A DNA stretch of 16,997 nucleotides from positions 1 to 16,997 of the forward strand of contig CAJOOV010000042.1 in NCBI GenBank assembly GCA_905236265.1, written 5' to 3'. The first letter of the stretch is position 1, and each line of letters starts with the position of its first letter. The notes below the pieces were generated by a model. The model saw only the letters and a list, made by a program, of their open reading frames with translations. It was not told where the DNA came from and did no database searches. Source of the stretch: an uncultured Oscillospiraceae bacterium (GTDB lineage Bacteria; Bacillota; Clostridia; Oscillospirales; Oscillospiraceae). The position numbers and the translations under genes were made by a program. Shown here piece after piece: positions 1 through 7,772 of the stretch.

Positions 1-1119
1 GCCCTCTCTGGGGGAGTAGATGAAGGTGAACAGGGCATCGTACTCCACCTCCTCCAGCAGGGACAAGGTATCCTCAAACTCCTCCGTCGTCTCTCCGGGG
101 AAGCCCACGATAATATCCGATGTAAGCACAATGTGGGGAATCAGCCTGCGCAGGCGGCGAATCTCGTCCAGATAATCCTCACGGGTATAGTGCCGGTTCA
201 TGGCCTTCAGCACCCGGTCATTGCCGGACTGCACCGGAAGGTGGAGCTGGGGTGCAACCTTCTCACACGCCGCCATGGTCTCAAACAGCTTCTGGGAGGC
301 GTCCTTGGGATGGGAGGACATGAACCGGATCAGAAAATCTCCCGGCACATCGTTTACCATCCGCAGCAGGTCAGCAAAGTCGATCTCTCTGTCCAAATCC
401 TTTCCGTAGGAGTTGACATTCTGCCCCAGCAGGGTGATGTCCCGCACGCCCTCAGCGGCAAGCTGGCGCACCTCCTCCAGAATCCGCTCCGGCTCCCGGC
501 TGCGCTCTCTGCCCCGGACATAGGGGACGATGCAGTAGGAGCAGAAGTTATTGCAGCCGTACATAATGGACACCCACGCCTTCAGCCCGCCCCGGCGCAC
601 CACAGGCAGCCCCTCGGCAATGTGTCCCGGAGAGTCCGGCGTTTCAAAAACCCGCTTCTTTTTGTCCAGCACCTGACTGAGCAGCTCAGAGAACTTCCAC
701 AGCACATGGGGGCCGAAGACCAGATCCACATGCCGGAAGGATTTTTTGATCTTCTCCGCCATGTGGGGCTCCTGCATGGCGCAGCCGCACAGACAGATAA
801 TCTGACTGGGCTTGCGGCGCTTCGTGTGGGTCAGAGCGCCCACATTCCCCAGCACCCGCATTTCCGCATGTTCCCGCACGGCGCAGGTATTGATGACGAT
901 GACATCCGCCTCCCCCTCGTCCTCGGTGAAGGCGAAGCCCATCTCGGCCAGCATTCCCCGAAGCTGTTCGCTGTCCGCCTCGTTCTGCTGACAGCCGTAG
1001 GTGTCCACCATGGCAAGGGGCTGCTCCGCAAGGCCGGACAGCCGGGCAAAAATGTCCCTGCGAATCTCCCGCTGGCGCTGCAGCTCCTCCTCCGGGATCA
1101 TAACTTCCGCTCGTTTCAA
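1..1119 (-). CDS. miaB: tRNA-2-methylthio-N6-dimethylallyladenosine synthase MiaB (3' end cut off)
   Basis: Radical-SAM methylthiotransferase that converts i6A37 to ms2i6A37 in tRNAs reading codons that begin with U. 373 residues are present. The N-terminal UPF0004 domain carries the three cluster cysteines C43 (TYGCQQNEAD), C79 (NTCAVREHAE) and C113 (CGCAMQ). The radical-SAM CxxxCxxC motif is C189, C193, C196 (YGCNNFCSYCIVPYVRGRE), followed by the LGQNVNSYG and QSGNDRVLKAMNR motifs typical of MiaB. Full-length MiaB is about 440-480 residues, so the end of the radical-SAM domain and the C-terminal TRAM domain lie beyond the left edge. I chose a TTG start because AAGGAGG lies 7 bases before it; the first ATG, 6 codons later, has no good site. 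It has its own promoter. Family identity is secure. Confidence 0.96.
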   Translation of the reverse strand, partial: MKRAEVMIPEEELQRQREIRRDIFARLSGLAEQPLAMVDTYGCQQNEADSEQLRGMLAEMGFAFTEDEGEADVIVINTCAVREHAEMRVLGNVGALTHTKRRKPSQIICLCGCAMQEPHMAEKIKKSFRHVDLVFGPHVLWKFSELLSQVLDKKKRVFETPDSPGHIAEGLPVVRRGGLKAWVSIMYGCNNFCSYCIVPYVRGRERSREPERILEEVRQLAAEGVRDITLLGQNVNSYGKDLDREIDFADLLRMVNDVPGDFLIRFMSSHPKDASQKLFETMAACEKVAPQLHLPVQSGNDRVLKAMNRHYTREDYLDEIRRLRRLIPHIVLTSDIIVGFPGETTEEFEDTLSLLEEVEYDALFTFIYSPREG

Positions 1120-1126
1120 TGGGATT

Positions 1127-1133
1127 CCTCCTT
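1127..1133 (-). promoter_or_regulatory. Ribosome binding site deciding the TTG start of miaB
   Basis: AAGGAGG on the minus strand, 7 bases before TTG at 1119. It is near-perfectly complementary to the 16S 3' end and is too far (25 bases) from the downstream in-frame ATG at 1101, so it fixes TTG as the start. Confidence 0.85.
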
Positions 1134-1224
1134 GTCTGCTCATGCCCCAGTTCCTCTTTTTGCAGGAAAGGGTTCTCTGACCCGGCGAAAAGGTCTGCGC
1201 CGATGACAATAATTCAACCTTATG

Positions 1225-1253
1225 ATTATAACACAGGCAGCCGTCTTTCACAA
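1225..1253 (-). promoter_or_regulatory. Sigma-A promoter of miaB
   Basis: Minus-strand TTGTGA (1248-1253), a 17-base spacer and a perfect TATAAT (1225-1230). Transcription would start near 1218, leaving a leader of about 100 bases in which I see no clear structure. The promoter lies between the transpeptidase terminator and miaB, so miaB is its own transcription unit. Confidence 0.75.
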
Positions 1254-1287
1254 GTGGGGAAACGCTGCCTGACGGTGCTTCAAACCA

Positions 1288-1318
1288 ATACCCCCGCCTG
1301 CACAGCAGGCGGGGGTAT
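1288..1318 (-). terminator. Terminator hairpin after the L,D-transpeptidase gene
   Basis: Perfect 14-bp stem (1288-1301 with 1305-1318) and a 3-base loop, about 40 bases past the transpeptidase stop codon. On the minus strand it is followed only by TTGGTTTG, a weak U-tract, so termination may be incomplete or assisted. Confidence 0.7.
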
Positions 1319-1356
1319 GTACACAGTATGGATGATTCAGCCGGCGATCAATGCAA

Positions 1357-4300
1357 TCAATAATAACTCCATGTGGGCGAGCCTGCTGTCACTCTGATGT
1401 AGGAGTCGCCCTCCTTGAGCTGGGTGGCATAGAAGAACTTGCCGGTATAGGCAGGGTCGGTGGGGTCATAGGAGGTGTCGATGGTATCCACCTGGGGGAT
1501 ACCGAAGGGGCCGGTATCCTTCTTGTTGTGGTAGATTTCCACGGTGACACGGTGATCCTTGCCGTAGCCGTTTTTCATAATATCCTGAATCAGATAGGCA
1601 AAAACGCACTGCAGGCGGATACAGCCGCTGGAGTCGTTCACGTTGCGCACCAGATTGTTATAGGATCTCGTCCAAATCCCCTTCGTTCTCGGGGAATTGT
1701 ACAGCACGGAGTGGAAGTAGCTGGGCGTTCCCTTGATGCGGGTGGCATAGCGCTCGTAGATACCGGAGTCATCCACCAGCTCCGCCCAGTCTCCGATGCC
1801 CGCCCCTGCGCTCATATAGGCGGAGGAGCCGTACACACGGGTCAGGGAGATATTGCCCACGCAGCGGAACGTCACTGCGGGGATACAGAAGGAATTGGTG
1901 GTCTTATCAAAGAGCAGAATGGTGGCATGACCGGGATAATCGTCGTCGCTGCTGAGCTGCACCTCCACCATGGGGATCAGCTCCCTTGCTTTCACGCCCA
2001 TCTTGCTGTACAGGTTCGTCACCAGCACGCCGGTGAGGGGTTCAAAGAAGTACTTGTACTGCTTTCCGTTTCGGCTCAGATAGTGCCAGCCGGTAAGGCA
2101 GTAGCCGGATTTATCCACATAGTAGATGTTTCCGTTCTTCTTCACCCAGCTGTTGCGCTCCTTGCCGTTCCAGACGATGCCGAAGGAGTAGCCCGCCCTC
2201 TCAAAGGCGCTGAGATAATTCTTCTTGGCGTACTTTGCCGACGCACGGATGGTATAGACATAAACGGTGTTCCGGTTGGTCACGTTCTTGTCCACGTATT
2301 TCTGTCCCGCAACAGCGCCCAACAGCGTCCATGCCCCGGAGCTGCCCTTCCTGCGGTAGATATAGTAGGAGGTGGCTCCCGGCACTGCGCTCCAGGAGAC
2401 TGCCGTGCCGCTGGCGGAGGGCTGTGCCACCTTCACCGTGGCAGGCTTTGCCAGATAGTACAGCTTCAGGCCCTCATAGTCATAGCCGCCCAACTGCTTG
2501 CTGCTGCCGTAGGCACGAACCGTGTAGCTCAGAGGCGTGCCGGATTTCAGCTTGGCTGCGCTGGTGTCGATGTAGGACACGACGCTGCCCTTGCTCACCA
2601 CGCCGATGCGTTTCCATGCGCCCTTCTCTCCGTCCTTGCGGTAGATATAGTACCCGGCGGCACCCTTCACTGCCTTCCAGTCCAGCTTGGAGCCTGTATA
2701 ATAGTTGCTCACAGCGCTGAGCACCGGTGCGCTCATGTACTGGTACTTCACCCAGACATAGGCGCCCCACTGATCCTGCACGGCGGTTGTCGCCGCCGCA
2801 AGGGACTGCTTCCCGTAGTAGGGACGCACCGTATAGAAATAAACGGTGTTATTCGCCAGCGTGCTCTGATCCAGATAATAGGCCGTGCTGCCCTTGCTCA
2901 CCACCTGATTGGCGATAGCCACGTTCTTCCCGTTGGCATTGCGGTAGACCCGGTAGCCGGTGGCTCTGGCATCCACGTTCCACGAAATCTTCACGCCCTT
3001 CGCCAAAACGGATACCTCCACCTTCAGCGGCGCATGATAGACCTCCGGTGTCTTATAGATTGTCCACCCGCTGCAGACCTTCTTCCCGCTCTTGTCCTTG
3101 GTATAGGTGCGCAGCGCCAGATAATAGCCTGTGCCGTTTTTCACATTCTTCAGCGTGTAGCTGGTGGTATTGCCCACGTCCGTCAGGGCGAGCCACTTGC
3201 CGTTAGGGCTGGTGCGGTAGTTGATCTGATAGCCGCTGACGCCCTTGACCGCCTTCCACTTCAGCATCAGACCGCCGCTGACGCTGTACACGCTCTCAAA
3301 GCTCAGATAGGTGACGTTCTTCTCCGCCACAGCGCCCCACAGCACCGTGCTGGCCTCGTCGCTCTGAGCCATGTTCTTTACGTCGCCGTAATAAGCACGC
3401 ACCCCATAGGTGTACTGGGTGCCGTTCACAGCGCCGTTATCCACATAGGTGACGGTGGCAGGGGAGGTGATGTCCTTCATCACCGTCCAGCTCTTCTCCC
3501 CCGCCGCTCTGCGCATCAGGCGGTAGCCGGTGGCGCTCTTGTCCTGCGTCCACTTCAGGGAAACGCCGCTCTTCTCCACAACTGCCGTCAATGCAGGCAC
3601 GGCATGGAGGCAGATTGCATTGCCGCTGTCGCTGCGGGGGTCAGTCTCGGCGCTGAGGCTCTCCCCCGCCTTTGCCTGCACCCGGTAGAAGTAGTGCTTG
3701 CCGCTCTGAGCCTGCGTATCCGCATAGACCAGCCCCGGCGTCTCCGAAAGGGTGACCCACTCGCCGCCCTCTTCCGAGCGCCACACCAGATAGCTCTCTG
3801 CGCCCTGCGCCATGCTCCATGCCACGGTGATCTTCTTCGCATCGCTGCTGAGAGACACCGCAGGGGCGGCAAGATAGACAATGGGGGCGGCGCTCACCTG
3901 CTGCGTCCACGTCCCTGTCTGGGTATAGTCCGTGTCGGCGCTCATCAGGTCCTTGTTGCCCTTATAGCCCCGGACGGAGTAGACATAGCGCTCACCGCTC
4001 TGGGCGCTCTCGTCCAGATAGGTCAGGTTCTCGTTGTTCACCACATCGGCAAGCACCTCTGCCTCGCCGCCATCGGTGCTGCGAAACACCCGGTATGCCT
4101 TGGCATCGGTGAAGAATCCCCACTCCACCTGCACGCCGGTTTCAGCGGCGCTGGCGGCAACCGTGTGGTTCTCCGTCTCAGCACGGGCAGGCTCCTCCTC
4201 CTGCTGCTGCACTGCAAGGCCGTTTTCATAGGTTTTATCCTCAAAGGTGCCGGAGAACAGGCCGTTATCCATATCCTCCCGGTTGAAGGCAAAGAGATAC

Positions 4301-5043
4301 TCCCTGTGCTCCTCAGCCTCCGGCTGTACATAGACCTCCCGGCCTGTATAGACCAGCCGGGAGACAGTTTCGTCCTCTCCGTCAGCCTGCTCCACGGGGG
4401 CGCAGCGCAGATCCAGCCAGCCCAGGGCGGCAATCATCTCCGTCTGCTCCTTCTGGAGCCTGCCGTCCTGATAGTAGAAGAAGAAGGGATGCGCAAAACG
4501 GGTCTGCTCGTCCGGCTCATTGTAGTCGTAGAAGGCCACCACGCCGGTGTACTCCTCCTGCAGATCCTCCGCCTTCGGCGCAGGCTCCTGCTCGCCCTCC
4601 TTCAGCACCGCATCCATGGTCAGGGTGCGGTAGGCGGTCAGCTCCTCCGGTGCCAGATAACGCCCCTCAGCGTCCACATAGACGGCGGCTTCCGGCGCCT
4701 GCTGGCTCTCCACCGCATTCTGGGCGGCGGCGGATTCCGTCAGCCCCGGCACGGACTCCGGCTTTGCCTCCTCCTGCTCACCGGCGGGCTGCTCTGTCTG
4801 CTCCTGCGCCGGCTCCTCCTGCGCTTGGGCAGGCTGCGCCTGCGTCACGGTCTCCTCCGGCGCAGCAGTCTCCTCCTGCACGGCCTCCTCCGGCGCAGCG
4901 GTGCTCTCCGCCTCCTGCTCATAACCGGCTGTCTCCTGCTGCGCCTCCGCCGTGATGCCTTCCACCGCCGCAGCGGGCAGAGAAAGCACCATCACCAGCG
5001 CCAGCAGCAGGCTGAGTCCCCGGCAACAGATGTCCTTTTTCAT
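1357..5043 (-). CDS. Secreted FN3-repeat L,D-transpeptidase (YkuD-like)
   Basis: 1228 residues. Residues 1-26 form a signal peptide (MKKDICCRG, then a Leu/Val core and PAAA). Residues 30-125 are a Glu/Gln/Ala-rich linker. Seven fibronectin-III-like repeats follow at roughly 295-370, 388-465, 483-565, 580-665, 672-750, 771-850 and 865-945, each with a W..V/A..Y.VYR core and a Y.Y.VRAY end. A short tract at 955-1002 (NGNIYYVDKSGY, GWHYLSRNGK) resembles glucan/cell-wall-binding repeats. The C-terminal region (about 1020-1180) is YkuD-like, with FHS (H1111, S1112) and SSGCIRL (C1141), so it probably forms 3-3 peptidoglycan cross-links or anchors to the wall outside the membrane. The usual His of SHGC is Ser1139, and H1111 to C1141 is longer than normal. 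The ATG is preceded by AGGAG 8 bases upstream; an earlier ATG (5091) would bury the signal peptide. It lies 44 bases after tatD, probably cotranscribed. Confidence 0.85.
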   Translation of the reverse strand: MKKDICCRGLSLLLALVMVLSLPAAAVEGITAEAQQETAGYEQEAESTAAPEEAVQEETAAPEETVTQAQPAQAQEEPAQEQTEQPAGEQEEAKPESVPGLTESAAAQNAVESQQAPEAAVYVDAEGRYLAPEELTAYRTLTMDAVLKEGEQEPAPKAEDLQEEYTGVVAFYDYNEPDEQTRFAHPFFFYYQDGRLQKEQTEMIAALGWLDLRCAPVEQADGEDETVSRLVYTGREVYVQPEAEEHREYLFAFNREDMDNGLFSGTFEDKTYENGLAVQQQEEEPARAETENHTVAASAAETGVQVEWGFFTDAKAYRVFRSTDGGEAEVLADVVNNENLTYLDESAQSGERYVYSVRGYKGNKDLMSADTDYTQTGTWTQQVSAAPIVYLAAPAVSLSSDAKKITVAWSMAQGAESYLVWRSEEGGEWVTLSETPGLVYADTQAQSGKHYFYRVQAKAGESLSAETDPRSDSGNAICLHAVPALTAVVEKSGVSLKWTQDKSATGYRLMRRAAGEKSWTVMKDITSPATVTYVDNGAVNGTQYTYGVRAYYGDVKNMAQSDEASTVLWGAVAEKNVTYLSFESVYSVSGGLMLKWKAVKGVSGYQINYRTSPNGKWLALTDVGNTTSYTLKNVKNGTGYYLALRTYTKDKSGKKVCSGWTIYKTPEVYHAPLKVEVSVLAKGVKISWNVDARATGYRVYRNANGKNVAIANQVVSKGSTAYYLDQSTLANNTVYFYTVRPYYGKQSLAAATTAVQDQWGAYVWVKYQYMSAPVLSAVSNYYTGSKLDWKAVKGAAGYYIYRKDGEKGAWKRIGVVSKGSVVSYIDTSAAKLKSGTPLSYTVRAYGSSKQLGGYDYEGLKLYYLAKPATVKVAQPSASGTAVSWSAVPGATSYYIYRRKGSSGAWTLLGAVAGQKYVDKNVTNRNTVYVYTIRASAKYAKKNYLSAFERAGYSFGIVWNGKERNSWVKKNGNIYYVDKSGYCLTGWHYLSRNGKQYKYFFEPLTGVLVTNLYSKMGVKARELIPMVEVQLSSDDDYPGHATILLFDKTTNSFCIPAVTFRCVGNISLTRVYGSSAYMSAGAGIGDWAELVDDSGIYERYATRIKGTPSYFHSVLYNSPRTKGIWTRSYNNLVRNVNDSSGCIRLQCVFAYLIQDIMKNGYGKDHRVTVEIYHNKKDTGPFGIPQVDTIDTSYDPTDPAYTGKFFYATQLKEGDSYIRVTAGSPTWSYY

Positions 5044-5087
5044 CACTAACACTCCTTTTCCTTTGATCGCATGTGCGCAAACCGCAC

Positions 5088-5867
5088 TCATTCAATATGA
5101 AAGAACCGTTTTCCGTTTTCCGTGGTAATGCGGGCGGCCTCCTCCAGCGGCACCTGCCAGATCTCAGCCAGCTTCGCCGCCACCTGCCAGACCCTCAGAG
5201 AGGAGTTGCGCCGGAAGGTCTTGTCCTCCGGCGTGCGGGGATAGGGAATCATATAAGGGGAATCCGTCTCGATCATCACCCTGTCTCTGGGAACCGCCGC
5301 TGCGACCTCCACCGCCTTTTTGGCGTTGGGGAAGGTCAGCGCCCCGGTAAAGGAGATCATCCATCCCCGCTCTACCAGCTCCCTGGCCTGCTCCACTGCG
5401 CCGGAATAGCAGTGGAACACGCCCCGCACACCGGGGAACCTGCGCACCGCCTCCATAGCGTCTGCGTGAGCCTCCCGGTCGTGGAAAATCACCGGAAGAT
5501 TCATCCGTTCCGCCAGCTCCATCTGACGGTAAAGCCCCGCCTGCTGAACGCTGCGGGGGGCATAGTCCTTCCAATAGTAGTCCAGTCCCACCTCTCCGAT
5601 GGCCTTTACCCGTTCATCCTGTGCCAGCAGCGCAAGCTCCTCCATAGCCTTCCCGTCCAGCTTCTCGATGTCCGAGGGGTGAAACCCCACCGCTGCATAG
5701 ATATGAGGAAAGCTGTGGGCATATCTCACCGCTTTCCGGGAGCTGTCCAGCTCACAGCCGGGATTGACGACCAGCTCCACCTGATGCTCCGGCAGGCAGG
5801 CCAGCAGGCTCTCCCGGTCAGCGTCAAAGGCTTTGCTGTCATAGTGGGCATGGGTATCAAAATACAT
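5088..5867 (-). CDS. tatD: TatD family metal-dependent hydrolase (deoxyribonuclease type)
   Basis: 259 residues, the usual length of the TatD/YcfH family of two-metal TIM-barrel hydrolases, which include 3'-5' exonucleases. Metal ligands are visible in order: H6 and H8 (DTHAHYD), E92 (GEVGLDYY), H129 (IFHDRE), H152 (FHCYSG) and D202 (ETDSPY). The ATG is preceded by GGAGGG at a normal distance, and a strong extended -10 promoter lies just upstream. The L,D-transpeptidase gene follows after a short gap. Cytoplasmic; the substrate cannot be told from sequence (DNA ends, or other TatD-type substrates). Family assignment is secure, the physiological role is not. Confidence 0.93.
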   Translation of the reverse strand: MYFDTHAHYDSKAFDADRESLLACLPEHQVELVVNPGCELDSSRKAVRYAHSFPHIYAAVGFHPSDIEKLDGKAMEELALLAQDERVKAIGEVGLDYYWKDYAPRSVQQAGLYRQMELAERMNLPVIFHDREAHADAMEAVRRFPGVRGVFHCYSGAVEQARELVERGWMISFTGALTFPNAKKAVEVAAAVPRDRVMIETDSPYMIPYPRTPEDKTFRRNSSLRVWQVAAKLAEIWQVPLEEAARITTENGKRFFHIE

Positions 5868-5908
5868 AGCAGCCCTCCGTCCAAGTCGATATTTGGATAC
5901 TTGGTTGC

Positions 5909-5937
5909 ATTATACCAGTCCCCATGGTAAAAAGCAA
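5909..5937 (-). promoter_or_regulatory. Sigma-A promoter of tatD (and probably the transpeptidase)
   Basis: Minus-strand TTGCTT (5932-5937), a 17-base spacer ending in TGG (extended -10) and a perfect TATAAT (5909-5914). Start near 5902. A 6-bp inverted repeat CCAAGT/ACTTGG with a 12-base loop (5881-5904) falls at the very 5' end of the transcript. Confidence 0.8.
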
Positions 5938-5975
5938 CTTGTGGATTCCATTAAATATTCTTTACCCCTATGCGC

Positions 5976-6015
5976 AAAAAATATCGGCCAGTCCAACAAA
6001 GCGTCAGACTGACCG
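5976..6015 (-). terminator. Rho-independent terminator of nhaC
   Basis: On the minus strand a 9-bp stem (6007-6015 with 5985-5993, one G-U pair), a 13-base loop and then ATATTTTTT. It lies 20 bases past the nhaC stop and separates nhaC from the tatD promoter. Confidence 0.75.
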
Positions 6016-6034
6016 GAGGTAAAGAGCCTTTTGT

Positions 6035-7528
6035 CTACTTGTTTTCCGAAGAGAGCTTCAGCAGCAGCAATACCACCGCCGTCAGCGCCAGTCCCACCGC
6101 AAGGCTGATGACCGGGTTTTTTAGGAACCCCGCCGCCACATAGGTGACAAAGGAGATCGCCGCAACCGTCACGGCATAGGGCATCTGGGTGGAGACGTGG
6201 TTGACGTGTACGCACTGCGCCCCGGCGGAGGACATGATGGTAGTATCCGAGATGGGGGAGCAGTGGTCGCCGCACACCGCCCCTGCCATGCAGGCGGAGA
6301 TGGAAATCACCATCAGCTCCGGGTCGCTGTTCTGGAAGACGTTGACCACAATGGGAATCAGAATGCCGAAGGTGCCCCAGCTTGTGCCGGTGGCAAAGGC
6401 CAGCAGGGAGGCAATCAGGAAGATGATGGCGGGCAGGAAGCTGTGCATCCCCCTTGCGTAGGTATCCACCACCCCGGCCACAAACTCCTTTGCGCCCAGC
6501 GAATCGGTCATCGCCTTCAGCGTCCACGCAAAGGTGAGAATCAGAATGGCAGGCACCATCGCCTTGAAGCCCTCCGGCAGGCACTCCATGCAGTCCCGGA
6601 AGGAGAGCACCCGGCGCAGCAGATAGAGCAGAATCGTCAGCAGAATGGCCACAATGGAGCCAAGGGCAAGACCCACGGAGGCATCGCTGGCCGCAAAGGC
6701 ATCCACAAATCCGGTTCCGGAGAAGAAGCCGCCGGTATAGATCATGCCCACCACGCAGCAGGCAATCAGCACTACCACAGGCAGTACCAGATCCACCACG
6801 CTGCCGTGACCCTTGACAGCATCCTCCTGTCCGCCCTGAGAGCCGTCGCCGAACAGGTCGCCCTCCTCTCTTGCCTTGCGCTCAAACTCTGCCATGGGGC
6901 CGTAGTCCACCTGCAGGAGAATCATGCCGATCATAAACACCAGCGTCAGCAGCGCATAGTAGTTGTAGGGGATGGCCCGGATAAACAGGCTGAACCCGTT
7001 CTCCCCCTCCACAAAGCCGGTCACAGCCGCCGCCCAGGAGGAAATCGGGGCGATAATGCACACCGGGGCGGCGGTAGCGTCGATGATATAGGCCAGCTTC
7101 ACACGGGAGATGCGGTGCTTGTCCGTCAGGGGACGCATGACGCTGCCCACGGTGAGGCAGTTGAAGTAATCGTCAATAAAAATCAGCACGCCCAGCACCA
7201 CGGCGGCGAGCTGTGCGCCCACTCTGCTTTTGATATGCTCCTGCGCCCAGCGCCCGAAGGCGGCGGAGCCCCCTGCTTTGTTCATCAGCGCCACCATGGC
7301 TCCGAGAATCACCAGAAAGACCAGAATGCCCACATTATAGGGGTCGGCCAGAGAGGGGATAAAGCCGTCGTTTAAGATATGGGTCAGGGTGCCCTCAAAC
7401 CGGAAGCCGGAGTAGAACAGTCCTCCCATCAGAATCCCCACGAACAGGGAGCTGTAGACCTCCTTGGTAATCAGCGCCAGAACAATGGCGACAATGGGCG
7501 GCAAGAGCGCCCAAAAGGTTGCGTACAT
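6035..7528 (-). CDS. nhaC: NhaC family Na+/H+ antiporter
   Basis: 497-residue polytopic membrane protein with about a dozen hydrophobic stretches and a charged cytoplasmic loop near 212-242 (EFERKAREEGDLFGDG). Family motifs are clear: IDDYFNCLTVGSVMRP at 118-133, GTSWGTFGILIP at 381-392 and GDHCSPISDTTIMSSAG at 420-436, with polar residues expected in the ion path. NhaC-type carriers exchange Na+ for H+; relatives include MleN (malate/lactate-Na+) and amino-acid carriers, so a substrate other than sodium cannot be excluded. The ATG is preceded by a modest GTGAGG site. A consensus promoter, a leader hairpin and a downstream terminator make it a single-gene unit, diverging from mnmA. Confidence 0.92.
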   Translation of the reverse strand: MYATFWALLPPIVAIVLALITKEVYSSLFVGILMGGLFYSGFRFEGTLTHILNDGFIPSLADPYNVGILVFLVILGAMVALMNKAGGSAAFGRWAQEHIKSRVGAQLAAVVLGVLIFIDDYFNCLTVGSVMRPLTDKHRISRVKLAYIIDATAAPVCIIAPISSWAAAVTGFVEGENGFSLFIRAIPYNYYALLTLVFMIGMILLQVDYGPMAEFERKAREEGDLFGDGSQGGQEDAVKGHGSVVDLVLPVVVLIACCVVGMIYTGGFFSGTGFVDAFAASDASVGLALGSIVAILLTILLYLLRRVLSFRDCMECLPEGFKAMVPAILILTFAWTLKAMTDSLGAKEFVAGVVDTYARGMHSFLPAIIFLIASLLAFATGTSWGTFGILIPIVVNVFQNSDPELMVISISACMAGAVCGDHCSPISDTTIMSSAGAQCVHVNHVSTQMPYAVTVAAISFVTYVAAGFLKNPVISLAVGLALTAVVLLLLKLSSENK

Positions 7529-7559
7529 AAAATGACCTCACTTCTCTCTTTTCTCCTGC

Positions 7560-7587
7560 CCAAAGGGGTTGTCCTTCTCCCCTTTGG
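7560..7587 (-). promoter_or_regulatory. Hairpin in the nhaC leader
   Basis: Perfect 9-bp inverted repeat (CCAAAGGGG with CCCCTTTGG) and a 10-base loop, about 32 bases before the nhaC ATG and just after the predicted start of transcription. No U-tract follows, so it is not a simple terminator; mRNA stability or translation control is possible. I cannot match it to a known riboswitch. Confidence 0.5.
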
Positions 7588-7599
7588 TGCTTTAGCGTT

Positions 7600-7628
7600 A
7601 TTCTACAGTAGTTCACTAAAGATGTCAA
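7600..7628 (-). promoter_or_regulatory. Sigma-A promoter of nhaC
   Basis: Perfect TTGACA (7623-7628), a 17-base spacer and TAGAAT (7600-7605) on the minus strand; start near 7593. Just upstream on this strand are three A-tracts with an 11-bp period (7643-7647, 7654-7658, 7665-7670). Confidence 0.8.
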
Positions 7629-7711
7629 TTTCCGAGGGGAGATTTTTCCCCGGTTTTTCCGGGATTTTTTGGGCTATCTGCAGCTTTCTCCCCTCCAAGC
7701 CTGCTGCGCAC

Positions 7712-7740
7712 TTGCTTTTTCGGGGAAAAGCTGTCATACT
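7712..7740 (+). promoter_or_regulatory. Likely promoter of the mnmA-ttcA operon
   Basis: TTGCTT (7712-7717), a 17-base spacer and CATACT (7735-7740), a 4/6 match to the -10 consensus. The start would be near 7747, leaving a leader of about 26 bases before the ATG. Confidence 0.5.
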
Positions 7741-7772
7741 GTGCGGGATCAATTGTGAAAGCGGGTGGGGCA

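Noticed and set aside
133..1206. Rightward open frame over the miaB region
   Set aside because: The minus strand encodes unmistakable MiaB with both cysteine sets; the plus frame has no recognisable domain.
1351..5049. A rightward open frame of over 1200 codons lying antisense across the whole L,D-transpeptidase gene
   Set aside because: It mirrors the codon frame of the leftward gene and has Leu/His/Arg-rich, low-complexity content with no domain. The leftward product has a signal peptide, repeats and a catalytic motif. GC-rich genes commonly leave such open antisense frames.
7636..7670. Terminator or attenuator for mnmA made from overlapping C/G stems and a T-run
   Set aside because: It lies upstream of the only credible mnmA promoter and no rightward promoter precedes it; phased A-tracts of the nhaC promoter explain the pattern more simply.
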